Below, one piece after another: positions 1 to 5,193 of a stretch of 5,193 nt of DNA. Position 1 is the stretch's first letter; the number at the start of each line of letters is the position of its first letter. The notes beneath the pieces were generated by a model. The model saw only the letters and a program-made list of their open reading frames with translations, was not told the origin of the DNA and did no database searches. Position numbers and translations under genes: made by a program. This DNA is from an uncultured Verrucomicrobiales bacterium (lineage in GTDB: Bacteria > Verrucomicrobiota > Verrucomicrobiia > Verrucomicrobiales > Akkermansiaceae): contig CALABM010000233.1 in the NCBI GenBank assembly GCA_937885815.1, forward strand, positions 1 to 5,193, read 5' to 3'.

Positions 1-55
1 AGATAAAATCGGCATACTATTCCGAAATTTCGACACCCTCATCACCCTTCATCAG
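1..55 (+). repeat. 55-bp direct repeat, active copy (end of TRD1)
   Basis: Bases 1-55 are identical to 4425-4479, the end of silent cassette 1. Identity begins at or before the window edge and stops at position 56, just after the CATCAG of the border repeat, where the active gene continues CGTAAG and the silent copy TGTGTG. Reading phase is the same in both copies. The true length may be the whole TRD, since the left part of the active copy lies outside the window. Confidence 0.95.
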
Positions 56-730
56 CGTAAGTATGACCAGCTCGTGAACATCAAAAAATCGATGCTCGAT
101 AAAATGTTTCCGAAAAATGGCGAGACAGTTCCGGAAGTTCGCTTCGCTGGATTTACTGACGCTTGGGAACAGCGTAAGATTGAGGATATCGCTACGTTCT
201 CGAAAGGGGCTGGCTATTCAAAAGCAGATATAAGAGAGAACGGGACTCCTCTTATTCTTTATGGGCGGTTATACACTAAATATGAAACTACCATTCGAGA
301 AGTTGACACATATGCAGTTCCTAAATCTGGTAGTGTGTATAGCCGTGGAGGTGAGGTTATCGTTCCTGCTTCTGGCGAAACTGCTGAGGATATTTCAATT
401 GCCTCAGTTGTTGATATGCCGGGCGTTATATTAGGAGGAGACCTTAACATAATCACACCTCAGGAAGACATAGATTCGGCATTTCTTGCTCTGTCTATTT
501 CTCATGGCGAGGCTCATAATAACCTTTCAAAACGGGCGCAGGGAAAATCTGTAGTGCATGTACATAATTCGGATATTAAAGAGATAGAAATTGCCATTCC
601 CGATAAGTCTGAACAGGAGACTATAAGCTCCTTTTTTGAGGAGATAGACAGCCTCATCACCCTTCATCAGCGTAAGTTGGAACGCTTGCAAAATATCAAG
701 AAGGCTTGTTTGGAGAAGATGTTTGTGTAA
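2..730 (+). CDS. hsdS: Type I restriction-modification specificity subunit HsdS, 3' part
   Basis: HsdS sets the DNA target of a type I system by holding two target-recognition domains (TRDs), each reading one half of a split site, and docking two HsdM subunits and the HsdR motors. The frame is open to the left edge, so the gene starts outside the window; 242 codons are visible. Residues 1-19 are the end of TRD1 (LITLHQRK at 13-20), 20-54 the central helical linker (NIKKSMLDKMFPKNG, then VRFAGFTDA), WEQRK at 55-59 opens TRD2 (about 60-217), and LITLHQRK at 218-225 starts the C-terminal helix ending EKMFV. TRD2 resembles a type I recall as common in Firmicutes (SKGAGYSKADI, LYTKYET, VPASGETAEDIS, KRAQGKSVVH). 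An internal GTG at 74 is not the true start, because TRD1 sequence continues in frame upstream. hsdR follows 20 bases after the stop, so the two are probably cotranscribed. Family assignment is firm; the recognised sequence cannot be deduced. Confidence 0.96.
   Translation, partial: DKIGILFRNFDTLITLHQRKYDQLVNIKKSMLDKMFPKNGETVPEVRFAGFTDAWEQRKIEDIATFSKGAGYSKADIRENGTPLILYGRLYTKYETTIREVDTYAVPKSGSVYSRGGEVIVPASGETAEDISIASVVDMPGVILGGDLNIITPQEDIDSAFLALSISHGEAHNNLSKRAQGKSVVHVHNSDIKEIEIAIPDKSEQETISSFFEEIDSLITLHQRKLERLQNIKKACLEKMFV
37..61 (+). repeat. Right-border repeat (LITLHQRK), after active TRD1
   Basis: This copy of the TRD right-border sequence, ending CCTTCATCAGCGTAAG, encodes LITLHQRK. The same 25 bases occur at 652-676 after active TRD2. 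Silent copies at 4461-4479 and 5040-5064 are shorter or carry one change. It marks the junction between TRD1 and the central linker. Confidence 0.9.
160..178 (+). repeat. Left-border repeat (WEQRK), before active TRD2
   Basis: CGCTTGGGAACAGCGTAAG encodes A-WEQRK and opens TRD2. The identical 19 bases occur at 5139-5157 before silent cassette 3; 17 of them occur at 3980-3996 before cassette 1, and a copy with changes lies at 4539-4554 before cassette 2. It is a likely exchange point for TRD modules. Confidence 0.9.
652..676 (+). repeat. Right-border repeat (LITLHQRK), after active TRD2
   Basis: These 25 bases are identical to 37-61 and encode LITLHQRK. They mark the end of TRD2 and the start of the C-terminal helix of HsdS. 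Twenty-two of them (652-673) also match 5040-5061 at the end of silent cassette 2. Confidence 0.9.
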
Positions 731-734
731 AAAA

Positions 735-740
735 GAAAGG
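735..740 (+). promoter_or_regulatory. Ribosome binding site of hsdR
   Basis: The purine-rich GAAAGG, in the stretch AAAAAAGAAAGGAA between the hsdS stop and ATG 751, lies 10 bases before that ATG. It decides the start: an in-frame ATG at 706 lies inside hsdS and would add 15 residues that do not look like an HsdR N-terminus. Confidence 0.7.
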
Positions 741-750
741 AACAACTACC

Positions 751-3700
751 ATGGCATTTAAGACTGAAGCAGAATTTGAGGAAGCAGCTATCAAGATTTT
801 ATCGCAGAATGGCTGGGAGACTACAGTCCTCAAAAACTACACCGAGAAGCAACTCATTCAGAACTGGGCTGATATACTGTTCGAGAACAATAGAACTATC
901 GACAAGCTAAATGACTACCCTCTTACAGAGGGCGAGATGCAGCAGATACTTGAGCATCTGACAGGGCTTAAAACGCCCTTGAAGCTCAATAGCTTCATCA
1001 ATGGGCATTACGTTACAATCAAACGCGACAACCCGGATGATAAAGAGCATTACGGCAAAGAGGTTTCTTTGAAGATATACGATCGCCGAGAGATTGCTGC
1101 CGGGCAAAGCCGCTACCAGATTGTACAGCAGCCCAGATTCTCAGCTAAGTCCAAGATGCTCAATAATCGGCGCGGAGATTTAATGCTCTTGATTAACGGC
1201 ATGCCGGTTATCCACATTGAGCTGAAGAGGAGCGGTGTACCTGTTTCCCAGGCGTGTCAGCAGATTGAGAAATACTCGGCAGAGGGTATCTTCAGCGGTC
1301 TGTTCTCTCTTGTGCAGATATTTGTGGCCATGAATCCCGAAGAGACACTCTACTTTGCCAACCCCGGCGTGGAGGGTAAGTTCAATCAGGACTACTATTT
1401 CCATTGGGCTGACTTCAACAATGACCCGATAAATGACTGGAAAACAATATATTCCACTCTTTTGTCGATACCTATGGCGCATCAGCTCATCGGTTTCTAT
1501 ACTGTGGCAGATAACTCAGACGGCATTCTTAAGGTCATGCGTAGTTACCAGTACTACGCAGCCAACGCTATTTCTGACGCAGTAGCAAAGACTAAGTGGG
1601 ATGAAAAAAATCAGCGAGGTGGATTTATTTGGCACACAACGGGTTCCGGCAAGACGATGACCTCGTTCAAGTCGGCACAGCTCATTGCTTCCTCCAAGGA
1701 TGCGGATAAAGTGATATTCCTGATGGATAGAATCGAGCTGGGAACGCAGAGTCTCAAGGAATACCGAGGATTTGCTGATGACGACCAAGATGTACAGGCC
1801 ACCGAGAATACCGGGGTGCTTGTCACGAAACTGAAGAGCAATAATCCTTCTGACACCTTGATTGTGACTTCGATTCAGAAGATGAGCAACATTCGAGACG
1901 AGGCTGATGGAGGATTAAAGGCCGCAGACCTTGCTCTGATGAGTGGGAAGCGCATCGTGTTTATTGTGGATGAATGCCATCGCTCCACCTTTGGCGAGAT
2001 GCTTCGAATCATCAAGGAAACATTCCCTAGGGCAATCTTCTTCGGGTTCACCGGGACTCCGATTCAAGAGGAGAACCAAAAGAAAGCCAATACGACCTCA
2101 GACGTTTTCGGTAACGAGTTGCATCGCTACAGCATAGCTGATGGCATTCGCGATAAGAACGTATTGGGCTTTGACCCTTGCAAGGTTCTGACGTACAAGG
2201 ATAAAGATTTGAAGGAAGCTGTAGCACTTGAAAAAGCTAAGGCTGCAACTGTAGCAGAGGCATACAGAGATTCCAAAAAGGCAGAGATTTTCCAGCACTA
2301 CATGGGACTGCTGATGCATGGAGTGGAAGACGAAAATGGCGACTGTACTAAGGGCATCGAAGACTATTTATCTGACTGTCAATACGAATGCGAAGAGCAT
2401 CAGAAAACAGTGGTGCAGGATATCCTCGATAACTGGGTAACATTGAGCCACAATAGCAAGTTCCATGCTATCTTCGCTACAAGTAGCATCCCCGAGGCTA
2501 TTCTGTACTACCGCCGATTGAGGGAAGCTGCACCCTGGCTGAAAATAACAGCTTTATTTGACCCGAATATTGACAATAATGGCTCAGGTATAGAAAAGGA
2601 AAAAGGGCTGGTTGAAATTATCGAAGACTACAATCAGCATTATGGTCAGGATTTCACGATTCCTACCTTTGCTAAGATGAAGAAGGACATCGCGGCAAGA
2701 CTTGCTCATAAGAAACCATACGAGCGTATAGAACGTACTCCTGAGCAGCAGATAGATTTGCTCATTGTTGTTGACCAGATGTTAACAGGCTTTGACTCCA
2801 AATGGATTAACACTCTCTACATGGACAAGGTGCTGCGCTACGAGAACATCATTCAGGCATTCTCGCGCACCAATCGCTTGTTTGGCGGTCAAAAGCCTTT
2901 CGGTACGATTCGCTATTACAGACGCCCGCATACGATGGAACAGAATGTACAGAAGGCAGTTAAGCTGTATTCCGGCGATAAGCCGCTGGCCTTGTTTGTG
3001 GAAAAGCTGAACAAGAACTTAGAGGCTCTTAATGCTCTGTATCGCGCTATTCAGGAAGTCTTTGAGTATGCCGGGGTCAGTGATTTCATGAACTTGCCGG
3101 AAGAAACATCCGAGAGAAAGAAGTTTGCTAAACTTTTCCGAGAACTCAATGAATGCCTAGAGTCTGCGCAGATTCAGGGCTTTAGTTGGAATCAGCTTGA
3201 ATACTCTTTCCCTGAACCAGAGACATCCAAGAGTGAAACTATTAAGGTTGAGCTGGATGAACAGACGTACAATGTGCTTCTCGTGCGTTACAATGAATTG
3301 TTCGGCCGGGATGGTGATCCGCCTGAAGGAAAAGACCCTGATGTTCCCTACGATATTCCCGGATTCCCCATACCGATTGAGACAGGAGCCATTGACAATG
3401 AGTACATGAACTCTCGATTCGAGAAGTTCAAGAAGATTCTCAAACAAGGCGGCTTAGCCGGAGCTGAGTTGGAACGAGCAAAGGAGGAACTGCACAAGAC
3501 CTTTGCTTCTCTCAATCAAGAGGAACAGAAGTATGCCAATATCTTCCTTAATGATATTCTGCGCGGTGATGTTACACCCGAAGAGGGTAAGACGTTCCGC
3601 GACTATGTAACAGAATACATGGCCAAGGCTCAGGATGACCAGATTCACCGCTTTGCATCGCGCTTTGGATTAGATGAGGGGCTGCTCCGTACTATGATGG

Positions 3701-3900
3701 CTATTAAGGTTACCGATAGTAATATCAATGAGTATGGGCGCTTTGATAAATTAAAGAAGTCTGCGGATAGTCAAAAAGCTGCAGAATATTTTGCAGCCGT
3801 AGCCGGGAAACGAGTCCCTCCGCCCAAGGTAACAATCTTGTTAGATAAATTGCTCAGAGACTTCCTCAAACGAGGAGGCTTTGACCTAGATGAGCCTTAA
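751..3900 (+). CDS. hsdR: Type I restriction enzyme HsdR, endonuclease and ATP-dependent translocase
   Basis: HsdR joins HsdM and HsdS; on unmethylated target sites it uses ATP to pull DNA in and then cuts at a distance. The product is 1049 residues, a usual length. The N-terminal nuclease domain has the PD-(D/E)xK site D143, E157 and K159 (RRGDLMLL, then HIELKRS). The SF2 motor has Walker A TGSGKT (297-302, K301), DECH (407-410), TGTP (434-437), LTGFD (678-682) and QAFSRTNR (702-709). The rest, from about 750, is a helical C-terminal region resembling EcoR124I-type (type IC) subunits, which bind the methylase core; that subfamily is inferred from memory. All key residues are present and the frame is unbroken, so the protein is probably active. 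The start at ATG 751 follows a ribosome binding site. The gene lies 20 bases after hsdS, probably shares its transcript, and is closed by the hairpin at 3942-3973. It sits between the active hsdS and its silent cassettes. Confidence 0.97.
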   Translation: MAFKTEAEFEEAAIKILSQNGWETTVLKNYTEKQLIQNWADILFENNRTIDKLNDYPLTEGEMQQILEHLTGLKTPLKLNSFINGHYVTIKRDNPDDKEHYGKEVSLKIYDRREIAAGQSRYQIVQQPRFSAKSKMLNNRRGDLMLLINGMPVIHIELKRSGVPVSQACQQIEKYSAEGIFSGLFSLVQIFVAMNPEETLYFANPGVEGKFNQDYYFHWADFNNDPINDWKTIYSTLLSIPMAHQLIGFYTVADNSDGILKVMRSYQYYAANAISDAVAKTKWDEKNQRGGFIWHTTGSGKTMTSFKSAQLIASSKDADKVIFLMDRIELGTQSLKEYRGFADDDQDVQATENTGVLVTKLKSNNPSDTLIVTSIQKMSNIRDEADGGLKAADLALMSGKRIVFIVDECHRSTFGEMLRIIKETFPRAIFFGFTGTPIQEENQKKANTTSDVFGNELHRYSIADGIRDKNVLGFDPCKVLTYKDKDLKEAVALEKAKAATVAEAYRDSKKAEIFQHYMGLLMHGVEDENGDCTKGIEDYLSDCQYECEEHQKTVVQDILDNWVTLSHNSKFHAIFATSSIPEAILYYRRLREAAPWLKITALFDPNIDNNGSGIEKEKGLVEIIEDYNQHYGQDFTIPTFAKMKKDIAARLAHKKPYERIERTPEQQIDLLIVVDQMLTGFDSKWINTLYMDKVLRYENIIQAFSRTNRLFGGQKPFGTIRYYRRPHTMEQNVQKAVKLYSGDKPLALFVEKLNKNLEALNALYRAIQEVFEYAGVSDFMNLPEETSERKKFAKLFRELNECLESAQIQGFSWNQLEYSFPEPETSKSETIKVELDEQTYNVLLVRYNELFGRDGDPPEGKDPDVPYDIPGFPIPIETGAIDNEYMNSRFEKFKKILKQGGLAGAELERAKEELHKTFASLNQEEQKYANIFLNDILRGDVTPEEGKTFRDYVTEYMAKAQDDQIHRFASRFGLDEGLLRTMMAIKVTDSNINEYGRFDKLKKSADSQKAAEYFAAVAGKRVPPPKVTILLDKLLRDFLKRGGFDLDEP

Positions 3901-3903
3901 TGC

Positions 3904-3914
3904 ACTTACGCTGA
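3904..3914 (-). repeat. Inverted copy of the TRD border core
   Basis: ACTTACGCTGA is the exact reverse complement of TCAGCGTAAGT, found directly at 52-62 and 667-677 in hsdS. On the minus strand the match continues with CTTCAT separated by two extra bases (CTTCATGTCAGCGTAAGT against CTTCATCAGCGTAAGT). It begins three bases after the hsdR stop. It may be a recombination site in opposite orientation or the relic of an inverted hsdS fragment. The match is real; a function is inference. Confidence 0.6.
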
Positions 3915-3941
3915 CATGAAGCGGAAGCCTAACTTCCATCG

Positions 3942-3973
3942 AAAAGAGCCAAGGAGCACCCCTTGGCTCTTTT
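3942..3973 (+). terminator. Rho-independent terminator after hsdR
   Basis: A perfect 13-bp stem (AAAAGAGCCAAGG at 3942-3954, CCTTGGCTCTTTT at 3961-3973) closes on a 6-base loop. The A-run on the left and T-run on the right mean it could stop transcription from either strand. It ends the hsdS-hsdR transcript and shields the silent cassettes from read-through, consistent with their being unexpressed. Confidence 0.88.
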
Positions 3974-3979
3974 CTCATT

Positions 3980-3996
3980 CTTGGGAACAGCGTAAG
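3980..3996 (+). repeat. Left-border repeat (WEQRK), silent cassette 1
   Basis: CTTGGGAACAGCGTAAG is identical to 162-178 in the active gene and encodes WEQRK in the cassette frame. It follows the terminator by six bases, so homology to hsdS starts abruptly here. Confidence 0.9.
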
Positions 3997-4424
3997 CTGA
4001 GCTCAATGACTTCTTATCAAAATGGTAAGGGGTATGAGGAATGTCAATCAGATAGCGGAAGGTTTGAATTGATTAATTTAAATTCAATTTCAATTAATGG
4101 AGGATTAAAAGAATCGGGAAAATATGTTAATAAGGCAACGGAAACTTTGGAGCTTAACGATTTAGTTATGGTTCTGAGCGATGTTGGTCACGGCGATTTA
4201 TTAGGCCGTGTTGCTTTAATTCCAGAAAGTAACAAATTTGTCCTTAATCAAAGAGTAGCGTTGCTAAGACCTCTACAGGAAGCAAATCCACAATTCTTAT
4301 TCACATGCATTAATGCATCGCAGAGTTACTTTAAGAAAAACGGAGCAGGCTCGTCACAGTTAAATATATCAAAAGGTGTAGTAGAAAATTTTTCTCCATA
4401 TATACCTCGTGATAGAATTGAACA

Positions 4425-4479
4425 AGATAAAATCGGCATACTATTCCGAAATTTCGACACCCTCATCACCCTTCATCAG
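4425..4479 (+). repeat. 55-bp direct repeat, silent copy (end of cassette 1)
   Basis: Identical to bases 1-55 and in the same codon phase (offset 4424 bases). A crossover between the two would excise 4424 bp carrying the rest of hsdS and all of hsdR, and would join the upstream hsdS in frame to cassette 2. Confidence 0.95.
4461..4479 (+). repeat. Right-border repeat (LITLHQ), silent cassette 1
   Basis: Nineteen bases matching 37-55 and 652-670. The CGTAAG end of the active copies is replaced here by TGTGTG, so the CAGCGTAAG core is lost on this side of cassette 1. Confidence 0.9.
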
Positions 4480-4539
4480 TGTGTGCGAAGCATGACCTTG
4501 TCTCGCTTTCGAGCGAACATTAAACGCCCTCCTATCTTT
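4480..4539 (+). other. Degenerate central linker between cassettes 1 and 2
   Basis: Sixty bases without a stop. It looks like a decayed copy of the active linker: GCATGACC...CTCG...CGAACATTAAA here lines up with GTATGACC...CTCG...TGAACATCAAA at 61-86, with extra bases inserted. The extra bases form a short hairpin with a TTCG loop (TCGCT 4503-4507, AGCGA 4512-4516). The KSMLDKMFPKNG and VRFAGFTDA parts are gone, so a protein made through it would have a shortened spacer (20 residues instead of 36 from the end of LITLHQ to WEQRK). Confidence 0.55.
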
Positions 4540-4554
4540 TGGGAACAGCGTAGG
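4539..4554 (+). repeat. Left-border repeat (WEQRR), silent cassette 2
   Basis: TTGGGAACAGCGTAGG matches the border before active TRD2 except for A to G in the last codon (Lys to Arg). Confidence 0.85.
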
Positions 4555-5058
4555 CTCGGAGATGTTGTAGATAGAGTTGTGCGCAAAAACACAAATAATG
4601 ATTCATCCTTGCCTCTTACCATATCAGCGCAATATGGCTTAGTCGACCAAATTACCTACTTCAACAACCGAGTAGCTAGCCGTGACGTGAGTAACTATTA
4701 TCTTGTCTTGAATGGGGAGTTTGCTTACAATAAAAGTTCTTCAGATGGCTTTCCCTTTGGTACAATTAAAAGGCTTGATTTGTACGATATGGGCGTATTG
4801 TCAACATTGTACATTGTGTTTTCGATAAAGGATGCTGACCTGCTTAATTCTGATTTTCTTACTGTCTACTTTGACACAAATCGATGGCATAAAGGCGTAT
4901 CGGAACGTGCAGCAGAGGGAGCTCGCAATCACGGCTTGTTAAATATCTCGGCTGAGGATTTTCTGGACATAGATATTACTATTCCCAGCGATGAAAAAGA
5001 ACAGGCTGCAATAGGCTCTCTATTTGAGGATATCAACCGCCTCATCACCCTTCATCAG
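4540..5058 (+). pseudogene. Silent HsdS target-recognition domain, cassette 2
   Basis: A 173-codon TRD module from WEQRR to LITLHQ, with an open frame. It has the stretches VRKNTNNDSSLPLTISAQYG, NGEFAYNKS, IKRLDLYDMGVLSTLYIVF and AAEGARNHGLLNIS, which I recognise as a widespread Firmicutes HsdS TRD type; the sequence it reads is not known to me. It ends with the usual EKEQAAIGSLFEDINRLITL approach helix. It has no start codon with a ribosome binding site and no HsdS C-terminus. It is unlike active TRD2 and cassette 1, so exchange with it would change specificity. It lies 60 bases after cassette 1 in the same frame. Confidence 0.9.
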
Positions 5059-5064
5059 CGTGAG
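5040..5064 (+). repeat. Right-border repeat (LITLHQRE), silent cassette 2
   Basis: Twenty-five bases matching 652-676 with one change (CGTGAG for CGTAAG, Lys to Glu). This is the longest right-border match in the visible silent array. Confidence 0.88.
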
Positions 5065-5142
5065 CGGAATCACCTTAACCGGGACAAAATTAGCAGCGAA
5101 ACTATGAAAAAACAGCGGAATGTAGGGATTCACACAACCGCT
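5059..5142 (+). other. Linker between cassettes 2 and 3
   Basis: Twenty-eight codons with no stop, reading from RERNHLNRDK to IHTTA. I see no clear match to the active linker apart from the first codons. An ATG at 5104 is in frame, but no ribosome binding site was seen before it. Confidence 0.5.
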
Positions 5143-5157
5143 TGGGAACAGCGTAAG
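5139..5157 (+). repeat. Left-border repeat (WEQRK), silent cassette 3
   Basis: Nineteen bases identical to 160-178 before active TRD2, the best left-border match in the visible array, in the same codon phase. Confidence 0.9.
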
Positions 5158-5193
5158 TTCAGTGAACTTGTTTTAATTGAGCGAGGAGGTTCA
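5143..5193 (+). pseudogene. Silent HsdS target-recognition domain, cassette 3 (start only)
   Basis: Only 17 codons are visible, WEQRKFSELVLIERGGS, cut by the window edge. The WEQRK opening followed by an FSELV-type strand is how TRDs of this family begin. It shows that the array holds at least three modules. It could instead be the TRD of a longer hsdS fragment with a C-terminus beyond the edge. Confidence 0.75.

Larger units (their letters stand above)
3982..4479 (+). pseudogene. Silent HsdS target-recognition domain, cassette 1
   Basis: A 166-codon TRD module from WEQRK to LITLHQ with no stop or frameshift. It lacks its own start signals, the C-terminal helix and a normal central linker, so it cannot make HsdS where it stands. 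Recognisable stretches are GKGYEE, ELINLNSIS, LVMVLSDVGHGDLLGRVALI, VLNQRVALLRP and GAGSSQLNISKG, a TRD type I recall from Firmicutes HsdS proteins; its target is unknown to me. It differs clearly from the active TRD2. Its last 55 bases equal the end of active TRD1, so the active gene may now carry this same specificity in the first position. The left half is visibly richer in A and T than hsdR, as is usual for exchanged TRDs. Confidence 0.88.
3901..5193 (+). other. Silent hsdS cassette array, one uninterrupted reading frame
   Basis: From the base after the hsdR stop to the right edge there is no stop codon in the frame carrying the TRD cassettes: 431 codons, the same frame as hsdR. It contains a leader (3901-3981), cassette 1, a 20-codon linker, cassette 2, a 28-codon linker and the start of cassette 3. 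The first in-frame ATG is at 3916, with no good ribosome binding site close before it and the terminator hairpin inside the following codons. No promoter was recognised. I read it as a store of donor TRDs, not an expressed gene, but the open frame is noteworthy. Confidence 0.75.

Noticed and set aside
74..730. Separate short hsdS gene starting at GTG 74
   Set aside because: The same frame is open to the left edge and encodes the end of a TRD (FDTLITLHQRK) upstream, so GTG 74 is an internal valine codon.
706..750. Upstream start for hsdR at ATG 706
   Set aside because: It lies inside hsdS in another frame, has no ribosome binding site of its own, and adds 15 residues unlike HsdR; ATG 751 has GAAAGG at proper distance and gives a normal N-terminus.
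3157..3447. Antisense and out-of-frame ORFs inside hsdR (for example 3157-3447 minus, 1180-1482 minus, 1943-2137 plus)
   Set aside because: They overlap the unbroken, motif-rich hsdR frame and their products show no recognisable domain or start signals.
3923..3937. Second small hairpin GGAAG/CTTCC before the terminator
   Set aside because: The stem is only 5 bp with a 5-base loop; it is likely chance.
37..5157. CRISPR-like array, because short repeats recur
   Set aside because: The repeats are protein-coding TRD borders about 500 bases apart, of two kinds, and not evenly spaced repeats with short spacers.
3916..5193. An ordinary second hsdS gene starting at ATG 3916
   Set aside because: There is no close ribosome binding site or promoter, a strong terminator sits between this ATG and the first TRD, the linkers are too short, and no HsdS C-terminal helix is seen.

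Overview
The window covers part of a type I restriction-modification locus, read on the + strand throughout. It holds the 3' half of an expressed specificity gene (hsdS, open at the left edge), a complete restriction/translocase gene (hsdR), a strong hairpin terminator, and then a row of promoterless hsdS fragments that runs off the right edge. The hsdM gene, the 5' half of hsdS, any recombinase and the end of the fragment array are not visible. The HsdS motifs (WEQRK, LITLHQR) and the three target-recognition-domain (TRD) types are, from memory, most familiar from Firmicutes such as streptococci, lactobacilli and gut clostridia. With the medium base composition this suggests a Firmicute, but genus cannot be read from the window and such loci move horizontally.

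Layout. Positions 2-730: HsdS from the end of TRD1, through the central linker and TRD2, to the C-terminal helix. Positions 751-3900: HsdR of 1049 residues with an intact nuclease site and intact helicase motifs, 20 bases after hsdS and with its own ribosome binding site. Positions 3901-3980: a short inverted copy of the hsdS border sequence, then a 13-bp perfect hairpin terminator. Positions 3982-4479: silent TRD cassette 1. Positions 4540-5058: silent TRD cassette 2. Position 5143 to the right edge: start of silent TRD cassette 3. The cassettes point the same way as the active gene.

How the parts work together. HsdS chooses the DNA sequence that is methylated (with HsdM) or cut (with HsdM and HsdR). 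The complete cassettes are bounded by the same short sequences that bound TRD2 in the active gene: WEQRK on the left and LITLHQ(R) on the right. Each complete cassette is a whole number of codons. They are therefore built as spare parts that can replace a TRD in frame and change specificity. The last 55 bp of the active TRD1 are identical to the last 55 bp of silent cassette 1, which suggests that copying has taken place. Because active gene and cassettes are direct repeats with hsdR between them, a simple crossover would excise hsdR. Exchange that keeps restriction must be non-reciprocal (gene conversion), or must work through inverted sites such as the one found just after hsdR.

The most notable points are the shared CAGCGTAAG (Gln-Arg-Lys) core at both ends of TRD modules, the uninterrupted reading frame from the hsdR stop through all the silent cassettes, and the possible use of hsdR excision or inversion as a restriction-off switch.
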